A stretch of DNA of 64,000 nt. Source: Saturnia japonica. Taxonomy: Eukaryota; Arthropoda; Insecta; Lepidoptera; Saturniidae. Where the stretch lies: positions 10,602,001-10,666,000 of the forward strand of contig CM065322.1 of assembly GCA_033032175.1 (NCBI GenBank), written 5' to 3'. Below, one piece after another: positions 20,971 through 33,156 of the stretch (position 1 is its first letter; every line of letters begins with the position of its first letter). Position numbers and translations under genes: made by a program. The notes under the pieces were generated by a model. It made no database searches. It saw nothing but the letters and a program-made list of their open reading frames with translations, and was not told the origin of the DNA.

Positions 20971-23900
20971 TTCCCTCCACTGTAATCCATGCCACGTATT
21001 ACCTACTCTTCGAATCATATTTGAGGTCTTGAGAAATTCTATGAATGTACTATAAAACTAGCTTCACTTAATGTAGTGTGATCGTTGTTATAGTATAATT
21101 GTTATTTTTGTTGATAGCGCTTGCCTCTGTTGTAGTGACTAATTTCGGAAAATGTTTTATCAAAATAATTACTTATAACTGACCTACGATTTGACCTTAA
21201 CACTTATCTCATTTTGTATCGAAATGAATTACTTAAACCGATTCTTTGCTCTATCTCCCTATTTGGCTAATCTATTTGGATATATTTTAAGTCTCTTTAC
21301 TCTTTTTTACTACTGTGTAATATAGAAATTACAATAGTTTTTAATATCTTACATGAAAGTTAAAAATGTTTCCGAAACATTTCTTGGCTACCTGATACGA
21401 TGCGTCTACATTATAATCCTTTACATTGTAAACACATCTCATATTAGTCACGCCTAGGACAGAATCACTGTTTATTCGTATTTGTCTGTATTCTATAATA
21501 AATAACCCGAAGCGTTACAGAGCTAAGTGGCCACTCGTTAGAAAGGCTCCATAATTCTAAAGCTATTATCGTGTTCATGCGACACATGTGGATAAGATCA
21601 GAAACGAAATTGAGCAAGAACACCGTTCATAACGGAAAGAGCTACAACTATAAACTGCATTCCTTTGCAAACTTAAAAATGTTTAAAATAAGCAAGGGTT
21701 GCGCCCGCGTTCTAAGATCCACAGATAAGCCTTACTCGAGTCGCTTCGAAAACATCCGAGCAACTCGCTAACACGAGAACGAGGTCATTCAACGTGCCCT
21801 ATAACTTATGTCCCTTATCCGCCTTACCGTTTATTGTATGTTCATCCTTCTCACTCATTTGAATATTTATCTTTATAAGGAACAGAAAATGCGGTCCGAC
21901 AGTGATTTAGAAAAGCGGTGAGACTAGTATATCATTTATAGGAGGGACCGTGGTATAAATTGAATTAATGTGGTCATCAATTTGAGAAATTATTGACGGG
22001 CGAGGGTCTACATATTTGGTCGGATAAATGACGATTCACTTAAATTTCACGCTTAATCCTAGTAATAAATGGTCGAGAGTCCAAAATAAATATAGAATCG
22101 TATACTACCGCCTACTAAGGCTTAAGTGGTGCGTGCAAATTCAGATAACGACATAGGATTTTAGTTAAGCAAGATTTTGATTGCTGTGCTCATTTTAAAC
22201 GTTAAAATTAATTCTCAATCCTAAACTAACAAAGTAGTGAATAGAAATGGGCTATTTTTATTAACTATGGAAGCGGTTAGCGATAAACCAGCAAGCACAG
22301 CTTCCAGATCTAAAGCACTTCGGTTAAACGAGACGTTTGCTCTTTCAAAAGTATTCGCAGGTTTGAAATTACAAGCTATTTCCATGGTTTCTAGGTTTAT
22401 ATTTCATAGCCACTTGGTACGGATGAGAGTTATATTCCTGCCAATTAAATTACTTTATTAAAATACAACATACTGTTGATACAATTTGATGCTTCATTTA
22501 TTAGTTATTTGTAGTAGTTAATAACTAGTTTTTGTACTGCACTGTAAATTTCATTGATTTTATATATCAAGTAAAGGGTTGAAACTTGGAACTATCGAAA
22601 GTTTGCGTTGATACAGACTAATAGAAAAATATGTATAAAAACTAACACATATAGATAGTCCATTCATTAAAAGCATAATTTAGTTTTATTTATTTTTGTA
22701 GACTCCACTAGTAATCCAATTGACAGAAGAAATAATAACGATGAAGGAAATTTATTATGTTTGTACACCTTGATTGTATTTTGTACAAAAGTAAAAAAAG
22801 TAGGAATTACAAGAGTTTAATGTTCGTGTTAACCTTTATGTAATAAGTAAATACTTTACTTACCATAAAGCATCTAACGACAAATAAATCTACATCTAAG
22901 GATATAAAAAACAAACAAATAAAAAAATATAAAAGCGTAAAAAAATTGTTAATAGTAGGTAGTTTGTAAATAGAAACAAAACTAGACCAGAATAACTTCT
23001 AATCTTTTTGGTTATGAGAAACACTCCTATAATTTTGTTTGTAACCGATTTTTTTTCAGTATGTTTTGAAGGCAGAGAATAGGCATGCACCTATAGCATA
23101 CATTTTAAACGTTTTTTTTTTAAATCAAATAAATAGTTCTTATTGGAATATCTAGTTTGTTTGTAGAAACACCTAGTTAGTTTATAAAAAAAAAAAAATT
23201 ATACACCTATGGCTGTATGAATTTACATGTAAGAGTAGAGATAAATTATACATTTAATTAATATAGAGATCCATAATGTAGAACAAAAATACGTAGTTCA
23301 TAGTACATTGTGTCTAAAGGGCGGTAAATAAGGAATTACAAAGGACAGTCTATCAGAAGCCCAGAGGTCTTAATGAACCAATGTTCAAAATTCCCGTAAC
23401 GCCCGTGTTCATACAATATGTTTCATCACATTTTAGAGTAAATAAATAAAATAATGTAAAAAAATAAATATTACTTCACAATACTAATATGCATAAAGCG
23501 GGTGTTTTTATGCGGTTGGCGGCGGGCTAGTATTCCATAGATATATTTTGCGTTGAGAAACGTAAAAAGCGCAAAGGCACATACAGCCAAATTGATTGTA
23601 AATAAAATGGCATCAATTAGCGCAAAAAAGGCTTCGGGTCTTAGTTAGGGATTTACACTCAAAATAGCCTGCATGTTATTATGACACTGTTTATTTACAA
23701 GTGTGTTGAAAAAAAAAAAAATTATATTACGATTTTGACGAATTTAAAAATTCCAAAACCCTATCCAATTCCAAATCATCGTTAAAAATACATTTTATTG
23801 TAATTTATAGCGATTACAGAAAAAAATCCCTAAAAAGGCTTTAATATGTAATATTGAACACAATTATCTCTTTAGAAGTAAATATCTAAGTTTAGATGAC

Positions 23901-25965
23901 AGTAACATTTTAATTGAATAAATCATATCCTTCAATGTTCTGTAAAGACGATACTAGGACGTAAAAAAATGTATCTTCTCAGTAAAAATGATATAAACAT
24001 TGAGATCTTATTGCTGATCCTTAAAGTCTATAATTGCAAATATTATATTATTCTACCAACAGGTTTCTGTACTTTCGCTGGAAATGTTAAACGAGTAGAC
24101 GCGACAGAAAAGGTATAGACCGCCTTTTTGTCATACCAAAGCGGCCGTTCAGTTTTAGAGCATCTTAATGAAGCATCAACAAATACAGTGAAAAAGCATT
24201 CTGCATTGCGCTAGTCATTCTGTCGATAGACAATAAAAAAGTTCTTAGATTGTCTACGTTCCCAGTTGCCTTATTTGATTAATAAAACTATCCTTACACA
24301 TGATCGGATATAAGTTCAAAGACCGTTGTATCATAAGATCGAGTTCTATGTGGAGGTAGTTATCGTCGATCAATTACCGGCAGTCGTATTTCATTACAAT
24401 GTCAGTTTCCTGCATGGAATACATAGATCTAGATTTAAACTAATATTTAGATAACATATTGGCAATTTATATAGAACTTTTAGAATCAATTCGTCGCGGT
24501 CTGTAAAAATTTAGGATTTGTTCTGTTTATGAAATTAAAAAAAATTGGTTCACATAGATGAAATTGAATTGCAAAATGCAGACGTTAATTTGAAAGCTAA
24601 GAAAGAATTTGCACCTAAATATTAAAAAAAAATACTAGTTAAAATGATTGTACGTCGGCTTATAATTTATGTAAGCGTAATATAAACAAGCCATAACTTG
24701 GCACTTTTTGCAAAGCTGCAAACTGCATACATTATTTTAAAAGGACTGGTTGCCCGTGCAATACTTTCCGTTATTTCTATGCAGTCGTGGATTTTCCGTA
24801 CTCGTAATAAAAGAATAAAAACCAACATCCTTCTATAAGAACTTATAGAAAATAAATTGAAAAAGGAGAAATGTGGAATACAACTAGATTATTGGTAATG
24901 ATCACAGTTTATTGTTACAATAGAAATATCTCTTTGTTCTCAAAGACGCTTCGCTTTGTGGAGATTGGTCAATCAATTTTCGGCTTCCCTTATAAATCAT
25001 CTAAGACGTCATTCGTGGGTCAGGAAAGATGGGAAACTATGATTTTTCTTAAACAAATAATCATCATCAATCATTTATGTATGTATATACATTTGTTTGA
25101 AAATAGCATACGAAGTAAAACATTCCTTTTTACTTGAATATTATTCAATTGAATTTAACTCGTGTATAATTTTATTCGCTCTAAGTATACCTAAGTAATT
25201 TCTATGTACAATTTCAACAACAATTAAAATAAAAAAAATATATAAACAATTTATGCACATTCAAAATATTTTTTTTTTAAATAGATCAAGTAATTATAGA
25301 TAGATATTAAAAATCAAGTATTTTCTAATTGATTTTTTCATTAAGATTTTAATAATGGGGCTAATTTTTGCTCGTGTAAGATTAATTATATAGAAATTCA
25401 AATATTTTAGATCGATGAATTTTACTTTATAAAACGAGCATATGGGGTTGGACACTCGGCAAGAGTAAAGCACTTCGTTAACATAAATCATTTTATGAAA
25501 CGTAACGCAGTGTTTCTGTAAACGTTGCAGGCCCTAGCGTGTACCGCTACAATATGAACGCTATGCACTTATGTGGAATATGCAAAAATTAGCATTACTA
25601 TTGCAGTAGTATTCAAATCAGCTACACTCTCGACCTAATGACCGGCCACAGAGGAATGTCGGCGAGAATAAAAATTGTTATTTGCAACTCAAACACTTTT
25701 GCAAACATATTTGATTGTTAGCAAACATGTAAGATTGTTTAGATTGAACGGAAAGAAACATCATAATTCTACGAAAACTATATATATTCTGGAAGTTATA
25801 TGATAGATAAATATATAAGTATATTTTTTATCTTATAACAATCTAATCCTATTTTTATTTCTTTCCCTCTTAATGAAAATCTTTATTTACTTTGCGTCTT
25901 GCGCATAGAAGATTATATTTTTCTTATAAGAGAAAGACAAAACAGTGGCGAAATACCGCTTTTTT
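20971..25965. other. About 5 kb of AT-rich DNA without a recognisable gene
   Basis: I found only short chance ORFs (up to 88 codons at 24871-25137), A-rich tracts near 23190 and 23710, and a GGCGGGCTAGT-like repeat end at about 23521-23533. Nothing supports a gene. Confidence 0.45.
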
Positions 25966-26214
25966 AGCATACCATTACGCCTGTATCCCCGAAGGGTTAG
26001 GCAGAGGTGTACTAATGTACACCCACAGTTCGCCGTCTATGTTTTTTAGGTCCCATGTAATAGGGGGCGAGCCTATTGCCATTAACCGGGCACAAATACC
26101 AAACTGAGAATTTCATAGAAAAACCCAATAACACTTTGTTCTACCTGGGAATCGAACTCAGGACCTCGATCATAGCAGTCACGGTTGCGACTACTAGACT
26201 AATGAGGCAACTTA
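25966..26214 (-). mobile_element. SINE-2 copy, full-length-like
   Basis: Minus-strand copy with the tail block at the left ('ccattacgcctgtatccccg') and the tRNA-like head at the right. The B box reads GAGTTCGATTCC on the minus strand (26148-26159) and the head ends near 26214. It matches 4131-4372 over its whole length. ORFs at 25892-26273 are shadows. Confidence 0.75.
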
Positions 26215-26221
26215 CTAAATC

Positions 26222-26385
26222 CCGCAAAAACGGCAAAAAAGATGATTTGGATGAAATTTGGCACACAGATTAATTTATAACCTTGATTTACACATAGGAT
26301 ACTTTTTATCCCGGTAAACGACATATTTTTCATTTATCTCGAAATGCAATTCTAAAGTCCACGAAGCCGAAGTCACGGGCAGGAG
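26222..26385 (+). mobile_element. LINE-tail repeat fragment next to a SINE
   Basis: The block 'gatttggatgaaatttggcacacagattaatttataacctt' followed by 'acataggatactttttatcccggt' and the end 'cgaagccgaagtcacgggcaggagctag' is a typical lepidopteran repeat 3' portion. The SINE-2 copy abuts it on the left, suggesting that the SINE inserted into or beside it. Confidence 0.55.
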
Positions 26386-26989
26386 CTAGAATTAAATAAT
26401 TTAGTCCATTTGCGTCTTCAAACGTCGTCACGTGTTTTAGTAACCTATTGTCAGTGTAGTAAACTTACTTTATCAATAAAAACATTTATAAGCAATAATA
26501 AATGCAAAGAACTAATGGAAGTACCTTTTACTGAATTTGTCATGTGTCAGCGGTGACATCTGATATTTTTCTTACTGTTTGATCCCATGCGTTACCACAG
26601 TCTCCAATAATAATTTCTTAAGTAATATCGTAGCCATGTTAGATGTCCATTTGCTTGATGAACGTCATTATTATTGATGAGCCTTTTATGTAATACTCTA
26701 TTTTCATTTATCACAGAAAATTAGCTCGGTTCTCAACAAAAACGATGCGACATTCTTCAGTTCTTTTTCTACAGAATTATTAGAATTCAATTTATAAGTA
26801 AATTTTACATACTGCGGAGGAATTCCGGTGGACAATATATTACGGCTATATATAAATTATTTCAAATTTGCTGCAAGTCTTAGCATAATAATTTATGAGT
26901 TACCAGAGAATCACATAGAAAAAGAAATTGTACAAATCAAGACTAGTCATTCAACTTAGACCTAAGTGGTAGCGTATACGGACAACGCG
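26386..26989. other. No recognisable feature
   Basis: Nothing identified. Confidence 0.45.
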
Positions 26990-27085
26990 TCGACCGACCT
27001 GAGTCGCGACTGAGTGCCTTCCGCGCTCGCCCCCAAGCCCGGCGAAGTTGTCAAAGCCTCTAATCACTACAGTGTGCCTAGTGTG
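26990..27085 (+). mobile_element. Rep-D fragment
   Basis: Contains 'gactgagtgccttccgcgctcgcccccaagcccggcgaagttgt', matching 29620-29665 of the complete Rep-D copy. Only this 3'-side segment is present and there is no A tail. Confidence 0.65.
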
Positions 27086-28299
27086 AGTTTTTAACTATCA
27101 ATATCACGTTTGCGTTAAAGTGACATTTGTATGGAGAAAAGAACAACGCATTTGGGGATAGTTTACGAAAAATAATATGCGAGTGCAAGATTTGTTGTTC
27201 ACTAAATAGTTAGCGACAAACGATACACTTACTACGCAGTTGACGTTTGCATATGTATGGCAATGTTATTGCGAGTGTGAGTTCAAGTTGGACACATTTT
27301 GACAGTTCGAATAGTAAAAAGACGCTGACGTGATAGTAGAGTCATTCTCTTGCGGTTTTTGTAGTGAGAGAGGCCAAAAGTTGTTATACTGATTAATTAA
27401 AATATATGACAAAGGTCACTTGGAGACTTTATTTTTCTTGGAGGCTTCTTTCTTTTGCCCGTTCTCAAGAGGAACGCATTAAATTTTTTTTTTAATACGA
27501 GAATATTTTCGTGCGATATTTGATCCAATTAATGAATTCGGATACATGGTTTAGGAATTGATATCTTTGCACAAAGTGTTTTATATTATATTATATTATT
27601 TGTGATTACAGTTCAAACCTAACTTAAGCAATTTTACCGCTAAATTATAGTTATAATGATATTATTATATTAGATAGTTACTTATATATTTTATTTATAT
27701 ATTTATAATAATTATATTAAAATCACTTAAAACGGCACATAATATTGAAATCGTATTTATGTTTATCGAAAACAGTCGTAAGACGTAAACCAAACAATAA
27801 TTGTTCAAAAACTAACAACAACACGTAAAGAAAAATAAAACGACATTTTAAATTAAATTTTATATCTACAGAAATAATAAGCAATGGTTTATCTATTAAT
27901 AATTCAAAATAATTTACGAAAATAACATACATAAACGTTTTTACATATATTCATTTTATTACAACTGTTTAGAACTGATGATATACATACGAAACACATC
28001 AACAAAGTAAAAAAAAATTAGACATGGCTATCTAACATCGAAAAAATCAAAACAAATTCAGTATTCATCTACACAATACGTGAGTACTGTTGAAGTCGGT
28101 TTTCCAACTTGGTCGTATATTCATACACGCTGCAGATTAGCCAACTTAAGAATTGAAATAATAACTCACGTTTAGGTGTATAAACGCGTTTCTGACTGTA
28201 TGAAGTGAAGGAACTCGCACTCGCGAAATTAACCTTGCCGGACAGTTTGGCGTTTCTAACGCTGACGAAAAAGTTACGTAAACTACAATTAGTTGTAAA
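27086..28299. other. Unassigned
   Basis: Bases 27086-27420 are less AT-rich and have no stop-free stretch of note. They follow a Rep-D fragment directly and could be another repeat, but I cannot show it. The rest is AT-rich. Confidence 0.35.
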
Positions 28300-28525
28300 A
28301 CTCACACTAAGCACACAGGGCTCTCGACCGACGTGAGTTCGAATCCCTGCAATGAGCCTGAGCTTTAGGTGAAACAAAACATCGAGACATCAAACAACAA
28401 CAGGTAGGGTATGTTCCGGCAGCTGAACTTGAGAGCCAGTGCTCCCACTAGGCTTAGAGTGTTACCATCTTAGGCAATATCGTCACTTAATAACATCAGA
28501 TGAAATTGCGGTCAGACCTATAACC
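28300..28525 (+). mobile_element. SINE-1 copy, head degenerate
   Basis: B box GAGTTCGAATCC at 28335-28346, then 'caatgagcctgagcttt', 'ttccggcagctgaacttgagagcc' and 'ctaggcttagagtgttaccatcttagg'. The region before the B box is too diverged to show an A box. The 102-codon minus ORF at 28069-28377 is a shadow. Confidence 0.7.
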
Positions 28526-29155
28526 AAAAAAATTTTTGCGCAATTTTATGAGCAAATGTTAAGATGCACAAACTGTAAATGATAGCGCGCGGTTTCTGAT
28601 CGCGAATTCTTTGTATAAACATTACCCTTTACCATGTAATCGCAACTGCAAATGCCTTGCTGGATCTAAAACTACTAAAACATGAATAACGTAATGATAT
28701 ACGATATGCACAGACCTAGTCAATTCAGTGTAGTATAGAGCAGACAATAAAGCAAGTAGGATATAAATTCTAAATTGATAGCGTATATCGGGTAGAGGAA
28801 GCGTGCCAAAATCACAGCATAATAGACACCAAAAAGTTGTAGAATATTCCCGATGTAAAAATATTAGAGTGTGAAATATGAACACAATACAATGTTGTTT
28901 TATTTAACGTGCATTGTTTACTATCGAAGTTGTGGTAGTCTATAAAAGCTCGCCAGACATGAAAAGCGGGTAAATCGGAACGTTAATACAAAGAAAATTT
29001 TCAGAAAAGATCTTATAAAACACTTACCCAAAGTAAATTGCTATCTTGAGTTGTAATGAAACAACATTTACTTTGTTGGGAACTGAGCAAAATTACTTTC
29101 GATGCTAACTGCCGCCTGTTAAGTCTCCAAGTGGGCATAAAAGGGAACGTCGACT
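28526..29155. other. No recognisable feature
   Basis: Nothing identified. Confidence 0.45.
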
Positions 29156-29167
29156 TATTAGAACTGC
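29156..29167 (+). repeat. Target-site duplication, left
   Basis: TATTAGAACTGC, repeated exactly at 29784-29795 directly after the poly(A) tail of Rep-D. Confidence 0.9.
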
Positions 29168-29711
29168 ACCCGTCACGTCCACCCTCTCTAGCGGTAACCC
29201 AAGCCTAGGTCCGTTCCTCGGTGTGAAACCCTTGGGTCAGGCAACCGCCCGCGCGATACAAGTGACACTGTACGTGCATCACTTAGCTACCTACATACAA
29301 CACTACACACGTATGAACATACACACGTGCACACCACACAGGTACATAGGTTCTGTGAGGGACCTTTTTTTTTCTTTTTTTACGCTAGTTAGTTAGCGCT
29401 AGTTAGTGTAGAAACATTCCGATTATTGAATACACATACGCACGGTTCCTTCCTTCCTCCCAGGAGGAAGGGAACGTGCCTATGTGTATATTTAGTTAGC
29501 TCGAATCGTAGGTGTAGGGATTCGAATAGATCGCGACCTATTTGCGAACGCGACGACCGCCCGAGCCGAGGTCCGGCCACTTTGGCACCCTCGTGCGAGT
29601 CGTCCACAAAACTTTCGCGGCTGAGTGCCCTCTGCGCTCGCCCCCAAGTCCGGTGAAGCTGTAAAAGCCGCAGCGGCTTTAGGGCCCCTAAGGCTAACAG
29701 TGTAGTCAGTT

Positions 29712-29783
<72 letters not shown>
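29168..29783 (+). mobile_element. Rep-D: recent polyadenylated retroposon insertion
   Basis: A GC-rich segment of 545 bases followed by 71 consecutive A residues (29713-29783), flanked by a perfect 12-bp direct repeat. This is the signature of target-primed reverse transcription. The long uninterrupted tail suggests a recent event. The body has a CA-rich stretch (about 29290-29340), a T-rich tract (29367-29380), a large hairpin (29432-29487) and a 3' part beginning near 29600 that recurs at 26990, 60248 and 63745. I see no tRNA-like promoter and no reverse transcriptase, so this is either a non-autonomous element or a 5'-truncated LINE 3' untranslated region. The ORFs at 29389-29656 are incidental. 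Confidence 0.85.
29432..29487. repeat. Long imperfect hairpin in Rep-D
   Basis: ACACATACGCACGGTTCC... on the left pairs with ...GGAACGTGCCTATGTGT on the right, with a 2-base CA turn at 29461-29462. Stem of roughly 25 pairs with a few bulges. The same structure occurs in the copy at 63745. Confidence 0.8.
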
Positions 29784-29786
<3 letters not shown>

Positions 29787-29795
29787 TAGAACTGC
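29784..29795 (+). repeat. Target-site duplication, right
   Basis: Exact 12-bp copy of 29156-29167. Confidence 0.9.
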
Positions 29796-29956
29796 TTCTG
29801 TGTGATCCTTATAACATAATTTTAAATTGTGGCGAGTTTGTTCCTTGGTTTAAGGATTTTTACTGTAATAAAGATAGCTTGTTTTCCGTGTTACCTCTAT
29901 GTATGTTTAGGACAAAACAAAATTATTTTAGAACAATAGTTATGTTTTTAACGTTG

Positions 29957-30121
29957 TACTAGTAACCGCCCGCAACTTCATTCGCGTTAATGTGGATGAA
30001 ACATAGTCTATATCATTCAGGGATAGTGTAGCTTGTATCAATGAACTAGTGTTTACAATCGAACCACTTGTTTCAAGGGTAACATATTCAGATACTTATC
30101 TCTTTATAATAATAGTATAGA
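29957..30121 (-). mobile_element. Repeat fragment (CTAG-end type)
   Basis: Starts with ACTAGTAACCGCCCGCAAC, the reversed GC-rich terminus style of these families, and ends with 'ttataataatagtatag', the reversed AT-rich start. The middle resembles none of the other copies closely. Confidence 0.45.
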
Positions 30122-30904
30122 TTTTTATTCCGTCTTATACCGTGACCTTATAACGTAGAATTTCGGGCGCACCGTGACTTGCTCTGAAATTCCAGCAGAA
30201 AATTAGCGCTGAGTGCCCGCGGTACTTCAGCATATGGCTGAGTTGAATGCCTTTTCGTAGTGACGGGATACGCAACTGGACCATTCATGTTGTGGTTTTT
30301 ATTTTTAATTCGTTTACTTATGTTTTTGACCCTATATTATTTAATATTGGTGGCGTTTTAGGTAATAAAGTTTGGTTTTTGTGCATAAGTGAAGTTGTTT
30401 TTAAATATAAACTAAACGCATGCATTCTGGGATCCCACAAAATCTACCTAAAAAGTTTTAACAAGGGATCACCGTCTTGTTAGGATACTGAGTTCGTTAT
30501 AAGACAGGGCACTATATTCACTTGATAATGGCAGTTATGGTCTTCATTAAAGTGGACTAGTTGCCCAGTTAGGAGGAAGAAGAAGAAGATATAAGTATAT
30601 TTGTGCATAAAAAAAAACAAATTGAAAAATATAATACACTTGGCCTTATAAAGCAATCTCAACATGCACTGTGTAAACAAAAATACATATTGTTTTGTTT
30701 TCTATCTGAAATATTATTTTCTATCTGAAAAAAGATGTTTTTAAGTAGTAGAAGCTATCATTAAACTTTACTATTTTATTTTTTTTAATGGATAATGCAT
30801 ATTTTGTATTTCATAATTCAAGAATAAATCGGCAACAGTGACAGCCATTTTTTTTTTTTCTTATTATGGCATCGAGTCGACAGACGCCGTTGTTTGTGGA
30901 CTGT

Positions 30905-30933
30905 ACTTTACGTACCATCGGGTACTGTAAAGT
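30905..30933. repeat. Hairpin, 12-bp arms with one bulge
   Basis: ACTTTACGTACC and GGTACTGTAAAGT are separated by ATCG. Confidence 0.75.
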
Positions 30934-30949
30934 CATTTTCCTGAATTAG

Positions 30950-30985
30950 TATAAAAAACCAAGAGATGAAGTCCATATCTTCTGT
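30950..30985 (+). promoter_or_regulatory. Possible TATA-type promoter
   Basis: TATAAAAAA starts at 30950, about 17 bases after the hairpin. No good initiator follows at the expected distance, so support is weak. Confidence 0.15.
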
Positions 30986-31429
30986 CCTTTCGATAGATAG
31001 TTGAGCGATTGGGTCACCGTCATTGTGGAAGGATTGGTCAGTCGAGTGTTCCAGTGTTTAATGCCGGCTTTTGTGTTCACTTGTAATTCTTTTTATGATT
31101 TGTCTTAAAATGTTAATGTTTCTATTTTTGACAAAATATTGTAATAAATGTGCACTTCCTTATAATGTCCGTGATTGTGAACCGTAAAAATCATATTATT
31201 GTGAAATTGCTACTGAGTCATGTGAAGTGAAAATTGGTGTCACACACGTAGTTATATACCGTTAGAGCGAATTGAAGATTGGACGTGAATTCATTTTACC
31301 ATGTTTATGTAAGCATGTAATGCTTTTTGCAATTTCTATCGGAAACATATTTATTTTTTCAATGATACTCCATAAAATTAAGTTCATTCCTCTTAATATA
31401 TTTTTAACAGTACATTAATTATTGTGCAA

Positions 31430-31610
31430 TCCATACTAATATTAAAAATGCGAAAATAACTCTCTCTGTCTGTTACGTTTTCACGCCTAAACCGCTGAAG
31501 CAATTTTGTTGAATTTTGGTATAGAGATAGATTGAACCTTGGGAAAGGACATTAGGGTACTTTTTGTAGTGAAAAGAAAGCTTTAAGGGTAGAAAATAGG
31601 GGATAAATTT
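31430..31610 (+). mobile_element. LINE-tail-like repeat fragment
   Basis: 'tccatactaatattaaaaatgcgaaaataactctctctgtctgttacg' followed by 'cacgcctaaaccgctgaagcaattttgttgaattttggtatagag' and 'gggaaaggacattagggtac': the block order of a very common lepidopteran repeat. The 3' part is lost. Confidence 0.55.
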
Positions 31611-32224
31611 TCTATGAACAAAATATGGGAACACCAAATGCGCATGCGCGATAATGGTGAAATGACATCGGCTGCCATACCAACCAGTTTGTTGATTGTC
31701 AATCTGGTTTGTTGATTAATAGATATTGTTATACTTAATAAGAAATGTATTGTATTTCTATTAAACCTATTAAATGATAGTCCAGTATTCTTTTTCAGAT
31801 TGGCTGAAGTGTTTATAAACTGTTTAACTACGCAGTACGGCATGATTACTGTTTTATTTTATGAGAGGAATGTAACGTGCGATGTTAATCGCGGCCCGCG
31901 GGAGTTTATATATTCTAAGCGATATATGTACCTATTGTAAATTACCTGGATTATACAGTTTTGTTACAAGTGAATAATATCATTGTGTTATTCATGTGGT
32001 GAAAATATAACTTGGGTGAAAGTTTGTATGAAGAACCCATTCATATTTATGCTTTTGGTAAAAAAGAAATAAAAAGGGTTTCACGTTTTTCTAAAAACCT
32101 TCCCGTAGGCCGGTAGAATAAGGTATGATTAAAATTATTTTTGAAGTTTTATTGGGACGGTTAATGTGTTGTATTCATATTGGCATATAATGTTAATACC
32201 ATACAAACGTAATAATCTCATCTT
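31611..32224. other. No recognisable feature
   Basis: Nothing identified. Confidence 0.45.
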
Positions 32225-32330
32225 GATTTTCTTCTGGTTTGTCGTGTTCCGATATCAGCCTGTGCATTTGCAGTAATATAGCGGGGTGGTAGGGATTGCG
32301 ACCACAATACACATAGTGATAAACCCATCT
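32225..32330 (+). repeat. Rep-E fragment
   Basis: Contains 'tctggtttgtcgtgttccgatatcagcctgtgc', the Rep-E signature, followed by a 'ggtggtagggattgcgaccac' block. T-rich tract at the right end. Confidence 0.45.
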
Positions 32331-32429
32331 ATGATTTTTTTTTTTTTTGGGTATTATATAAATAAATCTGCAGTCTTGTCTGTACTTTTAATACTTTTCC
32401 AAAATTTCCCGATACGCATATGTATTAAT

Positions 32430-33145
32430 TATATGAACGATACTGATCACGAATATGCCATAAAAAAATTTTGTCAGTCAGTCTGTCTGTTTGTATGTCC
32501 GGATTTAACTCAAAAACGGCTTGACCGATTCTTATGAAATTTTGTACACGGGATGTTTATATCATCGAACAGTTAATAGGGTTTAAGAAATTTTAATATC
32601 ATTTTTAGATAAAAAAAATTCGTTAATTAAATCATGTACACGTGAAGTATAAGTCACTCCATGAATGATAAGTAATGATAATTTTCTATAACACTTTTGG
32701 GAATCGTAAAAAAAATATTTCAAAAAGTTAAAATTTCATTAATTCTTAACCGATTTTGATAAAATTTTATACACGGGAAGTCTAACTATTTACATAGTTA
32801 TGGGCTATAAGAATTGTCAATATTACTTCTAGAATAAAAAAAAAGTAATTCAAAAAGATTTATTTTCATCAATTCTCAACCGATTCTGATCAAATTTTGT
32901 AGGCGGGAAAAATACATTTTACCTACTATAATTAAGAGGCTGTAAGAATTAGTAATGCATTAGAAATTGTACATTAGAATAATAGTTTTCTACCGATTTT
33001 GATGAAAATTGTACACGGGATATACATGCCACTCCTCAATTGATACGGCATATGAATTGTAAACAATATGATTAAAAATAAAGGGATTTAAATAATTATT
33101 GCATAGTAACAAACACGTGCTGAGCCGCGGGCACACCGCTAGTAT
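32430..33145 (+). mobile_element. Repeat with internal tandem array, CTAG end
   Basis: Begins 'aacgatactgatcacgaatatgcca' (shared with 62301-62325), continues with 'tttaactcaaaaacggcttgaccgatt', and ends GAGCCGCGGGCACACCGCTAG. Between lie about five irregular tandem units (see the array entry). The 83-codon ORF at 32286-32537 is incidental. Confidence 0.6.
32523..33020 (+). repeat. Tandem array, about five units of 107-130 bp
   Basis: Units share 'aaccgattttgataaaattttgtacacgggaag'-type cores at 32523-32553, about 32630-32645 (partial), 32748-32780, 32878-32910 and 32992-33020. The spacers between them also share 'ttcaaaaag..ttcatcaattct' stretches. Confidence 0.65.
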
Positions 33146-33156
33146 ACTATACTATA

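Larger units (their letters stand above)
30122..31429. other. No gene; hairpin and TATA-like site
   Basis: AT-rich with one less AT-rich block (30870-31080) that holds the hairpin and TATA-like box listed separately. Confidence 0.4.

Noticed and set aside
28069..28377. 102-codon minus-strand ORF
   Set aside because: Its N-terminal part is the reverse of SINE-1, and the rest has no motif.
29170..29330. Ribosomal RNA gene fragment
   Set aside because: The segment is GC-rich and looked rRNA-like at first, but I could not match it to 28S, 18S or 5S landmarks, and the target duplication shows it is part of Rep-D.
32523..33020. CRISPR-like array
   Set aside because: Units are long, irregular and similar throughout, and the context is eukaryotic; it is a tandem array in a transposable element.
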